Shown: positions 1 to 10,747 of the stretch, one piece after another
Position numbering within the stretch: the stretch's first letter is position 1
Layout: each line of letters opens with the position of its first letter
Source: an uncultured Neisseriaceae bacterium
GTDB taxonomy: Bacteria; Pseudomonadota; Gammaproteobacteria; Burkholderiales; Neisseriaceae
NCBI GenBank assembly: GCA_945267035.1
Contig: CALYOS010000017.1
Location: 1-48,276, forward strand
Direction: 5' to 3'
DNA length: 48,276 nt
Translations under genes and position numbers: made by a program
Notes under the pieces: model-generated
Told to the model about the DNA's origin: nothing
The model's input: the letters and a program-made list of their open reading frames with translations, nothing else
The model's database searches: none

Positions 1-6
1 GACTTA

Positions 7-363
7 TTATTTACCGCCATTTTGCTTTAGCCAATTTTCTGCGCTGCCAACATCATCGAAATATTTTGGATGGTACAACGTCAGCAGATTGGCCAAATGA
101 GAGCCTAAACGTATCCAAATATCTGAGACTACGATTGCGGTACGACCGAAATGATGTGAATGTTTACGTAAAAAGCGCAAATGTTCAAAAGCCATATCGA
201 CGGTGAAATCTTTCAATTCACTTAAATCCAGCAAAAGATCCGGTAAGTGTGCTAGTTCACGTGTTTTAAGCAGCGCTTCTTCAAGTTTCTGAAAATCTTG
301 TAAGGTAAATTCATCATGCAACACTACTTTTAGGCCATAGCCTTCTTCATGGATCAGGATCAT
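7..363 (-). CDS. SpoIIAA-like (STAS-fold) protein
   Basis: 118 aa, complete, soluble. The composition fits the SpoIIAA-like/STAS family: alternating short beta strands and amphipathic helices, a central LPDLLLDLSELKDFT strand-loop around residues 40-55, and a conserved-looking FEHLRFLRKH helix around 59-68. Members of this family are small cytosolic proteins of unsettled role, some linked to lipid binding or anti-sigma antagonism. The ATG is preceded by GGAG about 8 bases upstream, which supports the start. There is no obvious operon partner inside the window. Family assignment is from overall pattern only; no catalytic residues are expected. Confidence 0.7.
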   Translation of the reverse strand: MILIHEEGYGLKVVLHDEFTLQDFQKLEEALLKTRELAHLPDLLLDLSELKDFTVDMAFEHLRFLRKHSHHFGRTAIVVSDIWIRLGSHLANLLTLYHPKYFDDVGSAENWLKQNGGK

Positions 364-565
364 GCCATAGTCTCCAACGCAGATTTCTAATTCAATATCT
401 AATAGCCATCATAAAATAACATACTCTTCGAATTCATGCAGATTTAACTTGATACAGAGCTTAGCCCTAATGGAAAATCTGAACACTCGATAGAATATTG
501 TCTCAGAGTTACAACTTAACAACTTTCTAAGTGATGCAAACAATTCATGTAATCTGCACTGAAAC

Positions 566-600
566 AAAAATGCAGCATCCGATAGAATGCTGCATTTTTT
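566..600 (-). terminator. Rho-independent terminator downstream of ftsB
   Basis: A 9-bp perfect inverted repeat (ATGCAGCAT / ATGCTGCAT) with an 8-base loop is flanked by A/T runs on both sides. It can therefore end the eno-ftsB transcript on the minus strand and could also work on the plus strand. Confidence 0.8.
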
Positions 601-617
601 TGATCGTTGCGGTTGAA

Positions 618-944
618 TTATCTGTCAGCTACAGTGGCTGACTGGGTAACTCCTGTCGCAGTAGGCACAGTTGCTGGTGGGGTGAAACGATAGAACACTT
701 CACCATTTTGAATATAGCCAAGCTTGGCTCGAGCCATTTCATTAATGGCATCTTTGCCCTCAGCCAAATCCTTAACTTCCGCAGTCAAGGCTCGATTACG
801 CTGAACCAAAGCTTCATTGTTGGCATTTTGCTGAATCACACTTTCTTCTAGTCTGATCATGTCATGCCAACTACCATGCCCGAACCATAGATCATATTGC
901 AGACCAATTAAAGCTAATATTAATACCAACGTAACCCACTTCAT
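618..944 (-). CDS. ftsB: Cell division protein FtsB
   Basis: 108 aa septum-formation initiator of the DivIC/FtsB family. In the divisome, FtsB forms a complex with FtsL and FtsQ in the inner membrane and helps activate septal peptidoglycan synthesis. The protein shows one N-terminal membrane segment (about residues 3-16), a short periplasmic linker, a coiled-coil stretch (about 30-70, rich in Asn/Glu/Leu) and the typical C-terminal block ending near GEVFYRF. A variable Ala/Thr/Val tail follows. It lies 26 bp downstream of eno on the same strand, the usual eno-ftsB arrangement in beta- and gammaproteobacteria, so the two are probably co-transcribed. Confidence 0.93.
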   Translation of the reverse strand: MKWVTLVLILALIGLQYDLWFGHGSWHDMIRLEESVIQQNANNEALVQRNRALTAEVKDLAEGKDAINEMARAKLGYIQNGEVFYRFTPPATVPTATGVTQSATVADR

Positions 945-970
945 TGCATTTACCTGTAACTGTAATGCTT

Positions 971-2654
<1,684 letters not shown>

Positions 2655-2683
2655 TTGACACTTCGGCGGGATTTAGGTATAGT
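2655..2683 (+). promoter_or_regulatory. Sigma-70 promoter of tRNA-Ser
   Basis: A perfect -35 TTGACA (2655-2660), a 17-base spacer and -10 TATAGT (2678-2683), followed by a GC-rich discriminator (GCGC). The strong consensus plus GC-rich discriminator is typical of stable-RNA promoters under stringent control. The tRNA starts 15 bases downstream of the -10. Confidence 0.88.
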
Positions 2684-2697
2684 GCGCTCTTCTTGAT

Positions 2698-2790
2698 GGA
2701 GAGTTGGCCGAGTGGTCGAAGGCGCTCCCCTGCTAAGGGAGTATATGGGCAAAACCTGTATCAAGGGTTCGAATCCCTTACTCTCCGCCA
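2698..2790 (+). tRNA. tRNA-Ser(GCU)
   Basis: 93 bases including an encoded CCA end. The acceptor stem GGAGAGT pairs with ACTCTCC. The anticodon arm is CTCCC-CTGCTAA-GGGAG, giving anticodon GCT (reads AGC/AGU codons). A long variable arm, as expected for a class II serine tRNA, precedes the T-arm with GGTTCGAATCC. Confidence 0.97.
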
Positions 2791-2800
2791 TCATTAATAA

Positions 2801-2835
2801 AAGAAGCCCAGATTATATCTGGGCTTCTTTTTATT
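2801..2835 (+). terminator. Terminator of tRNA-Ser
   Basis: Perfect hairpin AGAAGCCCAGAT / ATCTGGGCTTCT with a short loop and a following T run, starting 11 bases after the CCA end of the tRNA. Confidence 0.9.
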
Positions 2836-2857
2836 TCTTCTAAGCTAAAACGTCTTA

Positions 2858-3384
2858 CTATTGTGCTTTTAGCAAAATAGATCTGGTCGTTATATCCTCG
2901 ACAAGGCGCAAGAACGGTTTCTGCTCAACTTGTGAAGTAAATTCCAGGCATGCAGTATGTCCATTTTCGATACTGAGCTCTTCGATGGTAATGGTTAAAA
3001 ATAATCAATGATCTGAATGGATTTATCTTGTACGTTGGTTTTGATATGTTCCGCCCCTTTGGATGATTTAATCTAACAGAAATTGGTTGGTGAACCATGT
3101 TTTAGAAAATTTGGTTTAGGTTAAGATATATCATCAATTAACGTTTGAATCTTCGCCATATTTTTATATTTGGTCGGTCATATACTTTGTTAAAACCTAA
3201 TAACAGCTTATAACTAGTTTCTGTAAAATCATCTGGTTAAGCCTTAGCTTAATTGATTTGGTTAAGTGTATGTGTCATCGGTCATGTCGATCGCGTGCTC
3301 AGAATAAACTCGCATGACAATAAATTGGAATAGGTTAGAGATGAGCCACTAATCAAATGGTGTGTCGCAGCGAATCTTAAGCAA
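2858..3384 (-). pseudogene. Decayed gene of unknown function
   Basis: No open frame survives, but successive minus-strand frames read like protein. Near the left edge LTITIEELSIENGHT runs to KPFLRLVEDITTRS and ends at a TAG (2858-2860). Upstream, separated by a frameshift, lies IKSSKGAEHIKTNVQDKS; before stops come PKPNFLKHGSPTNF and MAKIQTLIDDIS. Further upstream are SYKLLLGFNKVYDRPNIKIW and, past more stops, WLISNLFQFIVMRVYSEHAI and KIRCDTPFD. At least four in-frame stops and two or three frameshifts are needed to join them, over about 170 codons. I do not recognise the family. The remains sit between the tRNA-Ser terminator and the TatD gene. Confidence 0.55.
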
Positions 3385-3427
3385 TTAGATAAGGTTTGAG
3401 ATGTTTATGGATTATGCTGAAGGCGCA

Positions 3428-4195
3428 TTAATGGATCTTGTTAATAATCGCCATAGCATTCTGTGTGGTAATGCGCGCTACCTGTTCATATGCTATGCCG
3501 CGAAGCTCAGCAATAATTTGAGCAATTTGCTGTAGATTAGCGGGAGAATTGTAGGGTTTGTCCTGTGGTGGCATATAAGGAGCATCTGTCTCAATAACCA
3601 TATGTTCCAACGGCAAGGTCTGAGCAGCCAAGCGTGCTTTTTTAGCATGAGGACGTAATAGCAATGAGCCTATGCCAATTAAAAAACCTTGTTTGATCCA
3701 TTCTTGCGCTTCTTCTAAGCTTCCTGAAAAGGCATGGGCGAATCCGCCGTGTTTAAAGGCACAGCGCTTTATACTATTTAGACAGGCGGCAGTAGCATGA
3801 ACGTGATGAATAATGATGGGTCGGGATGCTGATTTAGCAATGTCTAACTGTTGTTCAAATCTTTGAATTTGATGCTGACGGCTTTCTGCATCTCGTGCGT
3901 GTACAAAATCCAATCCAATTTCGCCTAGCAAAAGATCAGAATTTTCTCTGAGTAATTGCTCTAATTTTTCATAATCAGTTAGGGTGCAAGCAGAGATATA
4001 CCATGGATGTATACCGATTGCGGCATGAATTTGGGGATACATTTTCGCCAGCTGAAGGGTAGCTTCCCAATCTGGTGGTTGCGTGGCTGGTACGAGAAAA
4101 CCATTGATATGCTTGTGTGCCGCCTGAGCCAATATCTCGGGTAGATTTTCGACCAGAGGCTCATGGCTAAGGTGGCAATGGCTATCAAATAGCAT
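3428..4195 (-). CDS. TatD family metal-dependent hydrolase (DNase)
   Basis: 255 aa, normal length for TatD/YcfH-type proteins, which are TIM-barrel metallohydrolases with 3'-5' exonuclease activity and, for some members, roles in DNA repair or D-aminoacyl-tRNA processing. Metal-binding motifs are in place: DSHCHL at residues 4-9, GEIGLDF at about 91-97, IIIHHVHA near 127-134 and IETDAPYMPP near 201-210. The ATG is at 4195. It follows proQ on the same strand with a short gap, so the two may be co-transcribed. Which TatD subfamily it belongs to cannot be settled by eye. Confidence 0.9.
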   Translation of the reverse strand: MLFDSHCHLSHEPLVENLPEILAQAAHKHINGFLVPATQPPDWEATLQLAKMYPQIHAAIGIHPWYISACTLTDYEKLEQLLRENSDLLLGEIGLDFVHARDAESRQHQIQRFEQQLDIAKSASRPIIIHHVHATAACLNSIKRCAFKHGGFAHAFSGSLEEAQEWIKQGFLIGIGSLLLRPHAKKARLAAQTLPLEHMVIETDAPYMPPQDKPYNSPANLQQIAQIIAELRGIAYEQVARITTQNAMAIINKIH

Positions 4196-4236
4196 GATGA
4201 AAAATGTTTGAAGAAAGAAAAATCGTCTTAAATTAT

Positions 4237-4668
4237 TTATTTGCTTTCATTATTTTCACTAATTTCGGCAGTATTTTCCACCGTGTTGGGGGCAGTTTGA
4301 GCAGGTGCGTCTTCAGCAGCTTTTGCAGTTTGCATCGAAGGGTGTTGCTGAGCAATTGCTTTTTCTTCAGCTGATACTTCGCCTTTGAATCTGTTATTCA
4401 GATCAAAGCGTTTGCCGCCTCGAGCTAGGGATTTAATATAACGCGGACGACGACAGTGATTGGCCAGTACTCTGGCAATCAAAGCTGCATCATATTGTGG
4501 CAATGCAGCAATAAGATCCTGATCAATGCCTATAGCTAATGGTTTAAAATATTTAAACACGTCATACTTACGATAGATATGCTCAGCAATCATATCGGTC
4601 TGTTTCTTTTTGCTCATGGTTTGTACAGCAGACTTCAAAGCTGCACCCAAAGCTGTTTCTTGACTCAT
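4237..4668 (-). CDS. proQ: ProQ/FinO-family RNA chaperone
   Basis: 143 aa. The FinO/ProQ RNA-binding domain occupies about residues 8-110, with the basic HCRRPRYIKSLARGGKRFDL stretch that is characteristic of this fold. A short Ala/Glu/Asn-rich tail follows in place of the longer linker plus C-terminal Tudor-like domain of E. coli ProQ; such minimal versions are typical of Neisseriaceae. The family binds structured RNAs and 3' ends and stabilises sRNAs and mRNAs. A longer frame opens at 4701, but AAGGA lies 8 bases before the ATG at 4668, which is the preferred start. Confidence 0.9.
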   Translation of the reverse strand: MSQETALGAALKSAVQTMSKKKQTDMIAEHIYRKYDVFKYFKPLAIGIDQDLIAALPQYDAALIARVLANHCRRPRYIKSLARGGKRFDLNNRFKGEVSAEEKAIAQQHPSMQTAKAAEDAPAQTAPNTVENTAEISENNESK

Positions 4669-4827
4669 AAGGTATATCCTTGTGGTATTAAACCATCGCA
4701 ACGTATTCTTTCCAAAAAGAGTAGTTCAGTTGATGATGGACATTCTCGGTTATTATCGCATAAGTTACTAACTGTTGAAAATATAACCCCACCGTTGGTT
4801 TGGCTATTTACCTTTATTGCTTTTAAC

Positions 4828-5886
4828 TCACTTGTTTTGTGCTCTGTGTCTCAATGCGTGATCGATTAGCACTAAAGCTAACATCGCTTCTGCAATGGGG
4901 GCCGCACGTAGACCCACACAAGGGTCATGCCTGCCGTGAGTTGAGATGGTTATTGCCTGTCCATCTATATCAATGGAGCGACGTGGCATAGCGATACTAC
5001 TGGTGGGCTTAATGGCCAGATTAAGATAAATATCCTGACCGCTGCTAATACCACCTAAAATACCACCAGCATGATTAGTCAAAAAGCCTTCAGGGGTGAT
5101 TTCATCACCATGTTCACTGCCTTTCTGGCTAATGCTTGCAAAACCAGCTCCAATTTCAATTCCTTTAACTGCATTAATGCTCATCATTGCATGTGCTATA
5201 TCTGCATCAAGGCGATCAAATACCGGCTCGCCTAAGCCTACCGGTACACCTGTAGCACGGACATGCAATTTAGCACCGATGGAATCCTGTGCTTTACGAA
5301 TTTCGTCCAAATACTGTTCTAACTCTTCAATCTGACTGCGGTTAGCGGCAAAAAAAGGGTTTTCAGCGATAAATGCTACGTCTTCAAAAGCGATGGTTTT
5401 ATCACCAATCTGCGTAACATAAGCCATTATTTCGGTATTAAAGGTCTGTTTTAACCATTTTTTAGCGATTGCCCCAGCAGCCACACGTGCTGCTGTTTCC
5501 CGCGCAGAACTCCGACCACCACCACGATAATCGCGAATGCCGTACTTATGCCAGTAGGTAAAATCAGCATGACCAGGTCGAAAACTGCGCGCAATGGAGC
5601 TATAGTCTTTACTTCGTTGGTCATTATTGCGAATTAGTAATGCAATTGGTGTGCCAGTGGTTTTACCTTCAAATACGCCAGACAAAATTTCCACCTGATC
5701 ATCTTCACGACGCTGGGTAACGTAACGATTTGTGCCAGGTTTGCGTCTATCGAGATCGTGCTGGATGTCGGTTTCGTTCAAAGCTAAACCAGGAGGACAG
5801 CCATCAACAACACAACCTAACGCAGGTCCATGACTCTCACCAAATGTGGTAACTGTGAAAATTTGCCCGAAAGTATTGCCCGCCAT
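4828..5886 (-). CDS. aroC: Chorismate synthase
   Basis: 352 aa enzyme for the last step of the shikimate pathway, 5-enolpyruvylshikimate-3-phosphate to chorismate, using reduced FMN. Signature blocks are present: [19 protein letters not shown] at about residues 14-32, the [20 protein letters not shown] and [18 protein letters not shown] region at 103-142, and [15 protein letters not shown] near 313-327. Starts at ATG with the usual MAGNTFGQ N-terminus. It stands alone, with a gap of about 1 kb upstream. Confidence 0.97.
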   Translation of the reverse strand: MAGNTFGQIFTVTTFGESHGPALGCVVDGCPPGLALNETDIQHDLDRRKPGTNRYVTQRREDDQVEILSGVFEGKTTGTPIALLIRNNDQRSKDYSSIARSFRPGHADFTYWHKYGIRDYRGGGRSSARETAARVAAGAIAKKWLKQTFNTEIMAYVTQIGDKTIAFEDVAFIAENPFFAANRSQIEELEQYLDEIRKAQDSIGAKLHVRATGVPVGLGEPVFDRLDADIAHAMMSINAVKGIEIGAGFASISQKGSEHGDEITPEGFLTNHAGGILGGISSGQDIYLNLAIKPTSSIAMPRRSIDIDGQAITISTHGRHDPCVGLRAAPIAEAMLALVLIDHALRHRAQNK

Positions 5887-6900
5887 AAAGCTTTCTCTGT
5901 TGTGTAATAGAAGAAGTTTAATTTAAAAGTGTAGCATGCTTTTATAAGGTTTAGGCATATTATAATGGGTTTATGTGATTTTTTATGTTTAATAAAATCA
6001 TCAATATTAACCATATAGTCATATATTCGCCTGACATCTTATTATAGTTGGCTCGCTATCCGTTGCAGCAGCATAAATGGTTGTAAATGCTGTCTACAGC
6101 AAATAAAGATGCAATCATCTACTCGTTAATGTATTGGCTGGAACAAAGCTTAAAACCATAAGTATTGGTTGGAAAAGGTGACGATAAATAATAAGATTTG
6201 TAATATGCGTATGAATAAAATTGGGTAGGAAATTCAGAAAGTACTTTAACTAAGTCTTGTCATGAGCATATTTAATACATTCAAAAAAAACAATGAGTAT
6301 GCATTAATCACTTTGGCTATTTAAAGAAATAAAAGATCGATTATGGCTTTCTAAGATCATGTTACTTTATCTATGATTGATCATTATCGAGCAGCAAGAA
6401 TAAAGCTTATTAAATTTAAATAATCGCCTTTTAAATCATGAGTAGGATTGTTTATTTAGCATTGTTTTTTGATCATGCTGACTAATAAGGCAGAGGATAT
6501 AATCTTATTGCCATTAGCCATTGCACAACCTTTTAACGCGTATGTTTTCTATTCTCTGCTTACTCTAGAATGAATTATTTAAGCTATGTAATCGATATAA
6601 ATTTTTTCATCCATATTCCCTGAATTTCTCTGGATAAGATGGAATACCTGCACTAAATAACATGATTTTTCTCAGATTATATACAGTTTGAATCTTTAAT
6701 CAGTTTAGTTACGATTATTTTGCGATATTTCTTTTGCATAAGATCTTTAACTGTTTAATTTTTTGCCAAGATCTAGGTTTCGGGGGACTAAACATCTCAA
6801 ATTGGTTTTAGTTGATGCTGGTTACCCGACGCCTTTTTTCATTATGCAAAAGCCAAGTTGAAATTGATTGTCTCTAGGGCTGTTGCGAAGATTGTTGCGA
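5887..6900. other. Long gap, mostly without genes; possible decayed coding
   Basis: About 1 kb of AT-rich sequence with no intact reading frame of credible composition. On the plus strand near 6765-6860 the frame reads RFRGTKHLKLVLVDAGYPTP, which looks like real protein before it hits a stop, so a decayed gene is possible. The rest shows nothing I can identify. Confidence 0.35.
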
Positions 6901-7131
6901 CTAGTAAACAGGTTTTCTTGATTTGGGTTTTTCTTTAGGTTGTTTTTCTGTCCCAGCAATTTCTGGAGGATCGGCAGGAAGAGGCTTGGTATTGATGGGA
7001 AAATTGATGGTGGTGCCTAAACCAAAGCTGCTGTTGCCTCCGCCTATGCCAACTGCAATATTGTTGGGCATACCGATACTGCAAGCAGTCAGACAAGAGG
7101 CAATCAAAAAGATTAATGGGTATGGTTTCAT
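6901..7131 (-). CDS. Small lipoprotein downstream of pqiC
   Basis: 76 aa. Starting at the ATG at 7131 the protein has a clean lipoprotein signal peptide (MKPYPLIFLIASCLTAC, lipobox L-T-A-C), then a Gly-rich stretch (VGIGGGNSSFGLGTT) and a Pro/Lys-rich basic tail. A longer frame with a TTG start at 7182 would overlap pqiC and bury the signal peptide, so the ATG is preferred, though its Shine-Dalgarno site is weak. It lies 40 bp after pqiC and is probably the last gene of the pqi operon. Function unknown. Confidence 0.7.
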   Translation of the reverse strand: MKPYPLIFLIASCLTACSIGMPNNIAVGIGGGNSSFGLGTTINFPINTKPLPADPPEIAGTEKQPKEKPKSRKPVY

Positions 7132-7171
7132 GTTCAGTCTTTGTCGTTGAAAAATATATGCTTGATCTTGA

Positions 7172-7699
7172 TTATGGGGCAATGGTTATAGCTACTTGTT
7201 CTAATCCTTTGGCCAATGCTTTGACCATATTACTGTAGCCATTTCCCTGTTGGGACAAACGAATATTGAAATTTTGTCCTTTTTCTTTACTACCATCCCA
7301 CATGCTGTAGCCTTTGATGTGAATATGACCATCATAACTGCCTTGGAAGGCTGATATATACACAGTAAGGGTATGTTTACTGTTGCTTTGGGGCATGAAT
7401 GAGAAGTGTTGACTATATTTATTTAGCTCGTTGGCCAATATTTGGGTGATTTCCTGATCTAAATCGTCAGCCCAAAGATGATTTTGGGCGAAATGTAGGG
7501 TAGTCGGGCTATCCTGATAAACCAAATTTCCTTGGTTGAGGCTATCAGTTAAAACCACTTTAATATGTACCGGAGTACGGTAATAACCGCTTGGTAGCTG
7601 GTAATGACTATTAGGTAGCTGGTAATAGGTTACAGGGGTGCCAGCACAGCCGGCTAAGGTCAGTGTGCAGGCACAGATGAGCGATAACAAGATTTTCAT
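7172..7699 (-). CDS. pqiC: PqiC/YmbA-type outer-membrane lipoprotein
   Basis: 175 aa with a lipoprotein signal peptide and lipobox L-A-G-C at about residues 15-18, then the ABC-type-transport auxiliary lipoprotein domain. PqiC sits at the outer membrane and docks the PqiB tunnel, linking inner and outer membranes for lipid traffic. It starts on the ATG that overlaps the stop of pqiB (TAATG), so translational coupling is likely. A repeated YQLPNSHYQLPSGYY segment follows the lipidated Cys. The assignment rests on the lipobox, size and fixed place after pqiA-pqiB. Confidence 0.88.
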   Translation of the reverse strand: MKILLSLICACTLTLAGCAGTPVTYYQLPNSHYQLPSGYYRTPVHIKVVLTDSLNQGNLVYQDSPTTLHFAQNHLWADDLDQEITQILANELNKYSQHFSFMPQSNSKHTLTVYISAFQGSYDGHIHIKGYSMWDGSKEKGQNFNIRLSQQGNGYSNMVKALAKGLEQVAITIAP

Positions 7700-9336
7700 T
7701 ATTGGGCTCCTTGTGGTTCTGGGTCTTGCCCGCGTCGATTGAAAATTAAGGCATTAGGTTGCTGTTTAAGGGTTTTCAAAGTTGGCTGAGCATCTTTTAA
7801 CGTTCTGTCGATACTGTGTAATGTTTGCTGAATATCGCCATATAACGGAGATGTGCTGGACACTCCTTGTAGGGTAGTACGCAGCTCGCGTAGGGTGGCA
7901 TTCAGTTGCGCTGGAATTTGTTGAGTCTGATTTTGTTTTAGCAATCGATCCGCACTGGCCAAGGTATTTTTCAACTGGATCATGGTGCCATCTAATTGCT
8001 GCAAGGATCGTTCGATCGGCAGTTTATTTAATTTGGTCAACAATGCAGAAAGCTGATTTTGCAGCAGATCTAAGCCATTATTGGTGCTTCCAATAACGCT
8101 ATAGCCCTGATAAACCTCTGCCGGTCTGACTATTGCTGTAGACGACTGATTGGTTGACAGAAGAATAAACTGATTTCCAGTGAGTAAGTTATCTTTTTCT
8201 AGGGAAGCAAACATGCCGTTATGCATGGCTTGCTGGATTTTTTGTTGCCAAATTTTATTATCCTGTTCGGAAGCGTTAATTTCCATACGGGCAGGTTCAA
8301 TACGGATGCGAACCGGAATCCAGCCATGTTGCAACAGTTGATGGCTGTCATTTTGGGCGAAATAGGGAACGTCGGCAACAGAACCTATATTTAACCCTTG
8401 AAACTCTACTGGAGCACCAACTTTTAAGCCGCGAATGGATTGTTTGAAGAAGATAACATAATAAAGCGCTCGTTTAGAGGGAAGATTATCCAGTTCTTGC
8501 TCGCTGCGGTATAGAGGCATTTCAGCATCTTTTGCAATAGGTTTGCCTGTACCGTTTTCAGTTGTTTTAAAAGATATGGCACCAGAAAGTAAGGCAGGCA
8601 AGGGCGCAGAGTCTATGTGTACTCCACCACCGGATGCTTTGATTTGAATACCGGTTTGTAACCAAAATTTGACTTTATCGTTGATAAGGCTGTCATAAGG
8701 TGCGTTGACGAATATTTGATAGTGCACACTATGATCTTTTGGATCAAAATAGGCTTTTTCGATCTGACCTGCGGCCATGTCTCCATAAAGTACTGGACTG
8801 CCTGGGGTAAGCAATTTATCGCTGTAACCTTTCAGGCGTAATCGCAGACCACTTTGTGAAATGGCAGACACCGGCGGTAAATCAAGTACTTTAAATGAAT
8901 CGGCCTTTTCTTTGCTGTGACCCGGAGTAAAAGCGATATAAGATCCAGAAACCAAGGTGTTCAGCCCAGTAATACCACTTTGATCAATACGTGGTTTGAC
9001 AATCCAAAATTGGGTGTCTTCACGCAGCATGCTTTTTACATCTGCACTCATTTTGGCTTTAATCTGCACCCCTTTTTCATCCGGACTGATGTTGATTGCA
9101 GTCACTTTGCCAACGGTTACATTTAATACTTTGATGGTTGTGGAGTTGATTTCAATGCCGTCTGCATCATTTAGGTACAAGGTTATTTCTGGACCGGTAT
9201 TGCGAATATGTTGGAATAGTAGCCATGCTCCAGTTAATAATGCTAAAGCAGGAATGATCCAGACTAAAACATTAAAAGGCGGTGCGTGCTTGACCGTGGC
9301 GGTGGTTTGCTGTTGAGTATCTTCAGATTGGGTCAT
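7699..9336 (-). CDS. pqiB: PqiB, MCE-domain intermembrane transport protein
   Basis: 545 aa. One N-terminal membrane helix (about residues 24-42) is followed by three MCE (MlaD-like) domains, starting around 47, 160 and 285, and a long helical C-terminal segment (about 400-530). In the E. coli homologue the MCE rings stack and the C-terminal helices form a needle-like tunnel across the periplasm for phospholipid movement. Motifs such as GPEITLYLNDADGIE, GSPVLYGDMAAGQIE and VGAPVEFQGLNIGSV mark the starts of the MCE repeats. The start codon overlaps the pqiA stop by four bases (ATGA). Confidence 0.95.
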   Translation of the reverse strand: MTQSEDTQQQTTATVKHAPPFNVLVWIIPALALLTGAWLLFQHIRNTGPEITLYLNDADGIEINSTTIKVLNVTVGKVTAINISPDEKGVQIKAKMSADVKSMLREDTQFWIVKPRIDQSGITGLNTLVSGSYIAFTPGHSKEKADSFKVLDLPPVSAISQSGLRLRLKGYSDKLLTPGSPVLYGDMAAGQIEKAYFDPKDHSVHYQIFVNAPYDSLINDKVKFWLQTGIQIKASGGGVHIDSAPLPALLSGAISFKTTENGTGKPIAKDAEMPLYRSEQELDNLPSKRALYYVIFFKQSIRGLKVGAPVEFQGLNIGSVADVPYFAQNDSHQLLQHGWIPVRIRIEPARMEINASEQDNKIWQQKIQQAMHNGMFASLEKDNLLTGNQFILLSTNQSSTAIVRPAEVYQGYSVIGSTNNGLDLLQNQLSALLTKLNKLPIERSLQQLDGTMIQLKNTLASADRLLKQNQTQQIPAQLNATLRELRTTLQGVSSTSPLYGDIQQTLHSIDRTLKDAQPTLKTLKQQPNALIFNRRGQDPEPQGAQ

Positions 9337-10643
9337 AGTTGGTGCCTTTTTCTGCGGCGATAAGGATGATGAGTTTTTTTCGCTTCATCCCAAAGTAAAC
9401 GTGAATCAAAACTTAATGCGGAAACCATGGTCAGGATGACCACGCCACAAAAATAAACTGTGGCGGCTCCAGGAGTCACTTTCGCTAACGGGGAAGTAAA
9501 TACGGACATCAAAATAATCACGACAAAGATGTCAATCATAGACCAGCGCCCGATAGATTCCGTTATGCGATAAAGTATGGTCAATTTGGCTGGAGACATT
9601 AAAGGTTTGTAAGCAGCCGAATATAATAATACTAACATGGAGATAATTTTTAATATGGGTATGGCCATACTGGCACTAAATATGACTATGGCAATTAAGA
9701 TATCGCCATCTTTCCACATGTATTCAATGCCGTCCAGAATGGTACTGGCCAAATTTGAATTTGGCGAACGAGTAATCATCATGGGCAATAGGTTTGCAGG
9801 GATATACAAGATGATGGCACTCAGTAAAAATGCCATGCTAATACGCAGGCTGAGTGGTTTTCGTCTGCTTAGAAATGAGCCGCATACCCCACAGATGTTT
9901 TGAGCAGCCGGCTGCTCAAATAAGCAATAATTACAACTGACGGTGTGTTCACTATGTTTAATGAGTGTGGGATCGTTACCGGTCAAGGTTTGAATCTGAT
10001 AAAAAATCCAATGTTCTGGCACGCCTTGTGAGGTACGAATGAGTAATATGGCCAGCACCATCATCAACCAAAACGCTAGGCCGAAATGGATCTGAGCCAT
10101 ACCGATGATTTTGATGTAGGCCACCAGAGTGGCGATAAAAAATACGTCCACCATGATCCAGTGACGCAAGCGCACTAAGGTTCGGGTGGCATACAGCATA
10201 CCGGGTAACACTTGTTGATAATACAGACCGATATAGACATACAAGCATAATAGAAGAAACAGCAGCGGGGAGCCGAATGTCAATAAAAACATCACTTCGG
10301 CCAGAAATGAATAGTCCTGCTGTGCCAGTGAACTTAACATGTAGGGTAGTGTTAGATCTACATGTAAGGTAAACATATCTACAATCATGTATAACTGACT
10401 ATACACGATAATCATAATCATCAAGGAAGCACTGGCATAGGCCATGGGTGTATCAAGTGGGTATTTTTCCACTCGCACTAAATGCTGATGGCAGCGAGGA
10501 CATTGAGCCTGATCCCCAGGAACAATAGTCGGGATCGATAAAGACAAGCCACATCTAGGACAGCCTACATGATGTTGCGGGATGCTGCCTGTCGGTATGT
10601 TTTCCAATGCTGGTTGTGCTGCTATGCTTGTTTGATGGTTCAA
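9333..10643 (-). CDS. pqiA: PqiA, paraquat-inducible inner-membrane protein
   Basis: 436 aa polytopic membrane protein with two PqiA modules. Each has a zinc-ribbon-like pair of Cys motifs (CPRCGLSL and CPRCHQHL around residues 29-57; CNYCLF and CGVCGSF around 236-256) followed by four membrane segments. With PqiB and PqiC it forms an envelope lipid-transport system induced by membrane stress and paraquat in E. coli. The only start that fits is a TTG (10643); no ATG occurs before the first Cys motif and no strong ribosome-binding site is visible, so the exact start is uncertain. Confidence 0.93.
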   Translation of the reverse strand: MNHQTSIAAQPALENIPTGSIPQHHVGCPRCGLSLSIPTIVPGDQAQCPRCHQHLVRVEKYPLDTPMAYASASLMIMIIVYSQLYMIVDMFTLHVDLTLPYMLSSLAQQDYSFLAEVMFLLTFGSPLLFLLLCLYVYIGLYYQQVLPGMLYATRTLVRLRHWIMVDVFFIATLVAYIKIIGMAQIHFGLAFWLMMVLAILLIRTSQGVPEHWIFYQIQTLTGNDPTLIKHSEHTVSCNYCLFEQPAAQNICGVCGSFLSRRKPLSLRISMAFLLSAIILYIPANLLPMMITRSPNSNLASTILDGIEYMWKDGDILIAIVIFSASMAIPILKIISMLVLLYSAAYKPLMSPAKLTILYRITESIGRWSMIDIFVVIILMSVFTSPLAKVTPGAATVYFCGVVILTMVSALSFDSRLLWDEAKKTHHPYRRRKRHQL

Positions 10644-10747
10644 GGTGGTGAAATCCGCAATATTTAGCCATTCTGTAAAAAATAACTTAACAGCGATTAG
10701 CTGTTAAGTTATGAATATACGTAAAATAATGCTTTATGGCAATGCAC

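Noticed and set aside
5817-6014. 65-codon minus-strand frame upstream of aroC
   Set aside because: It overlaps the aroC start in another frame and has no coding character.
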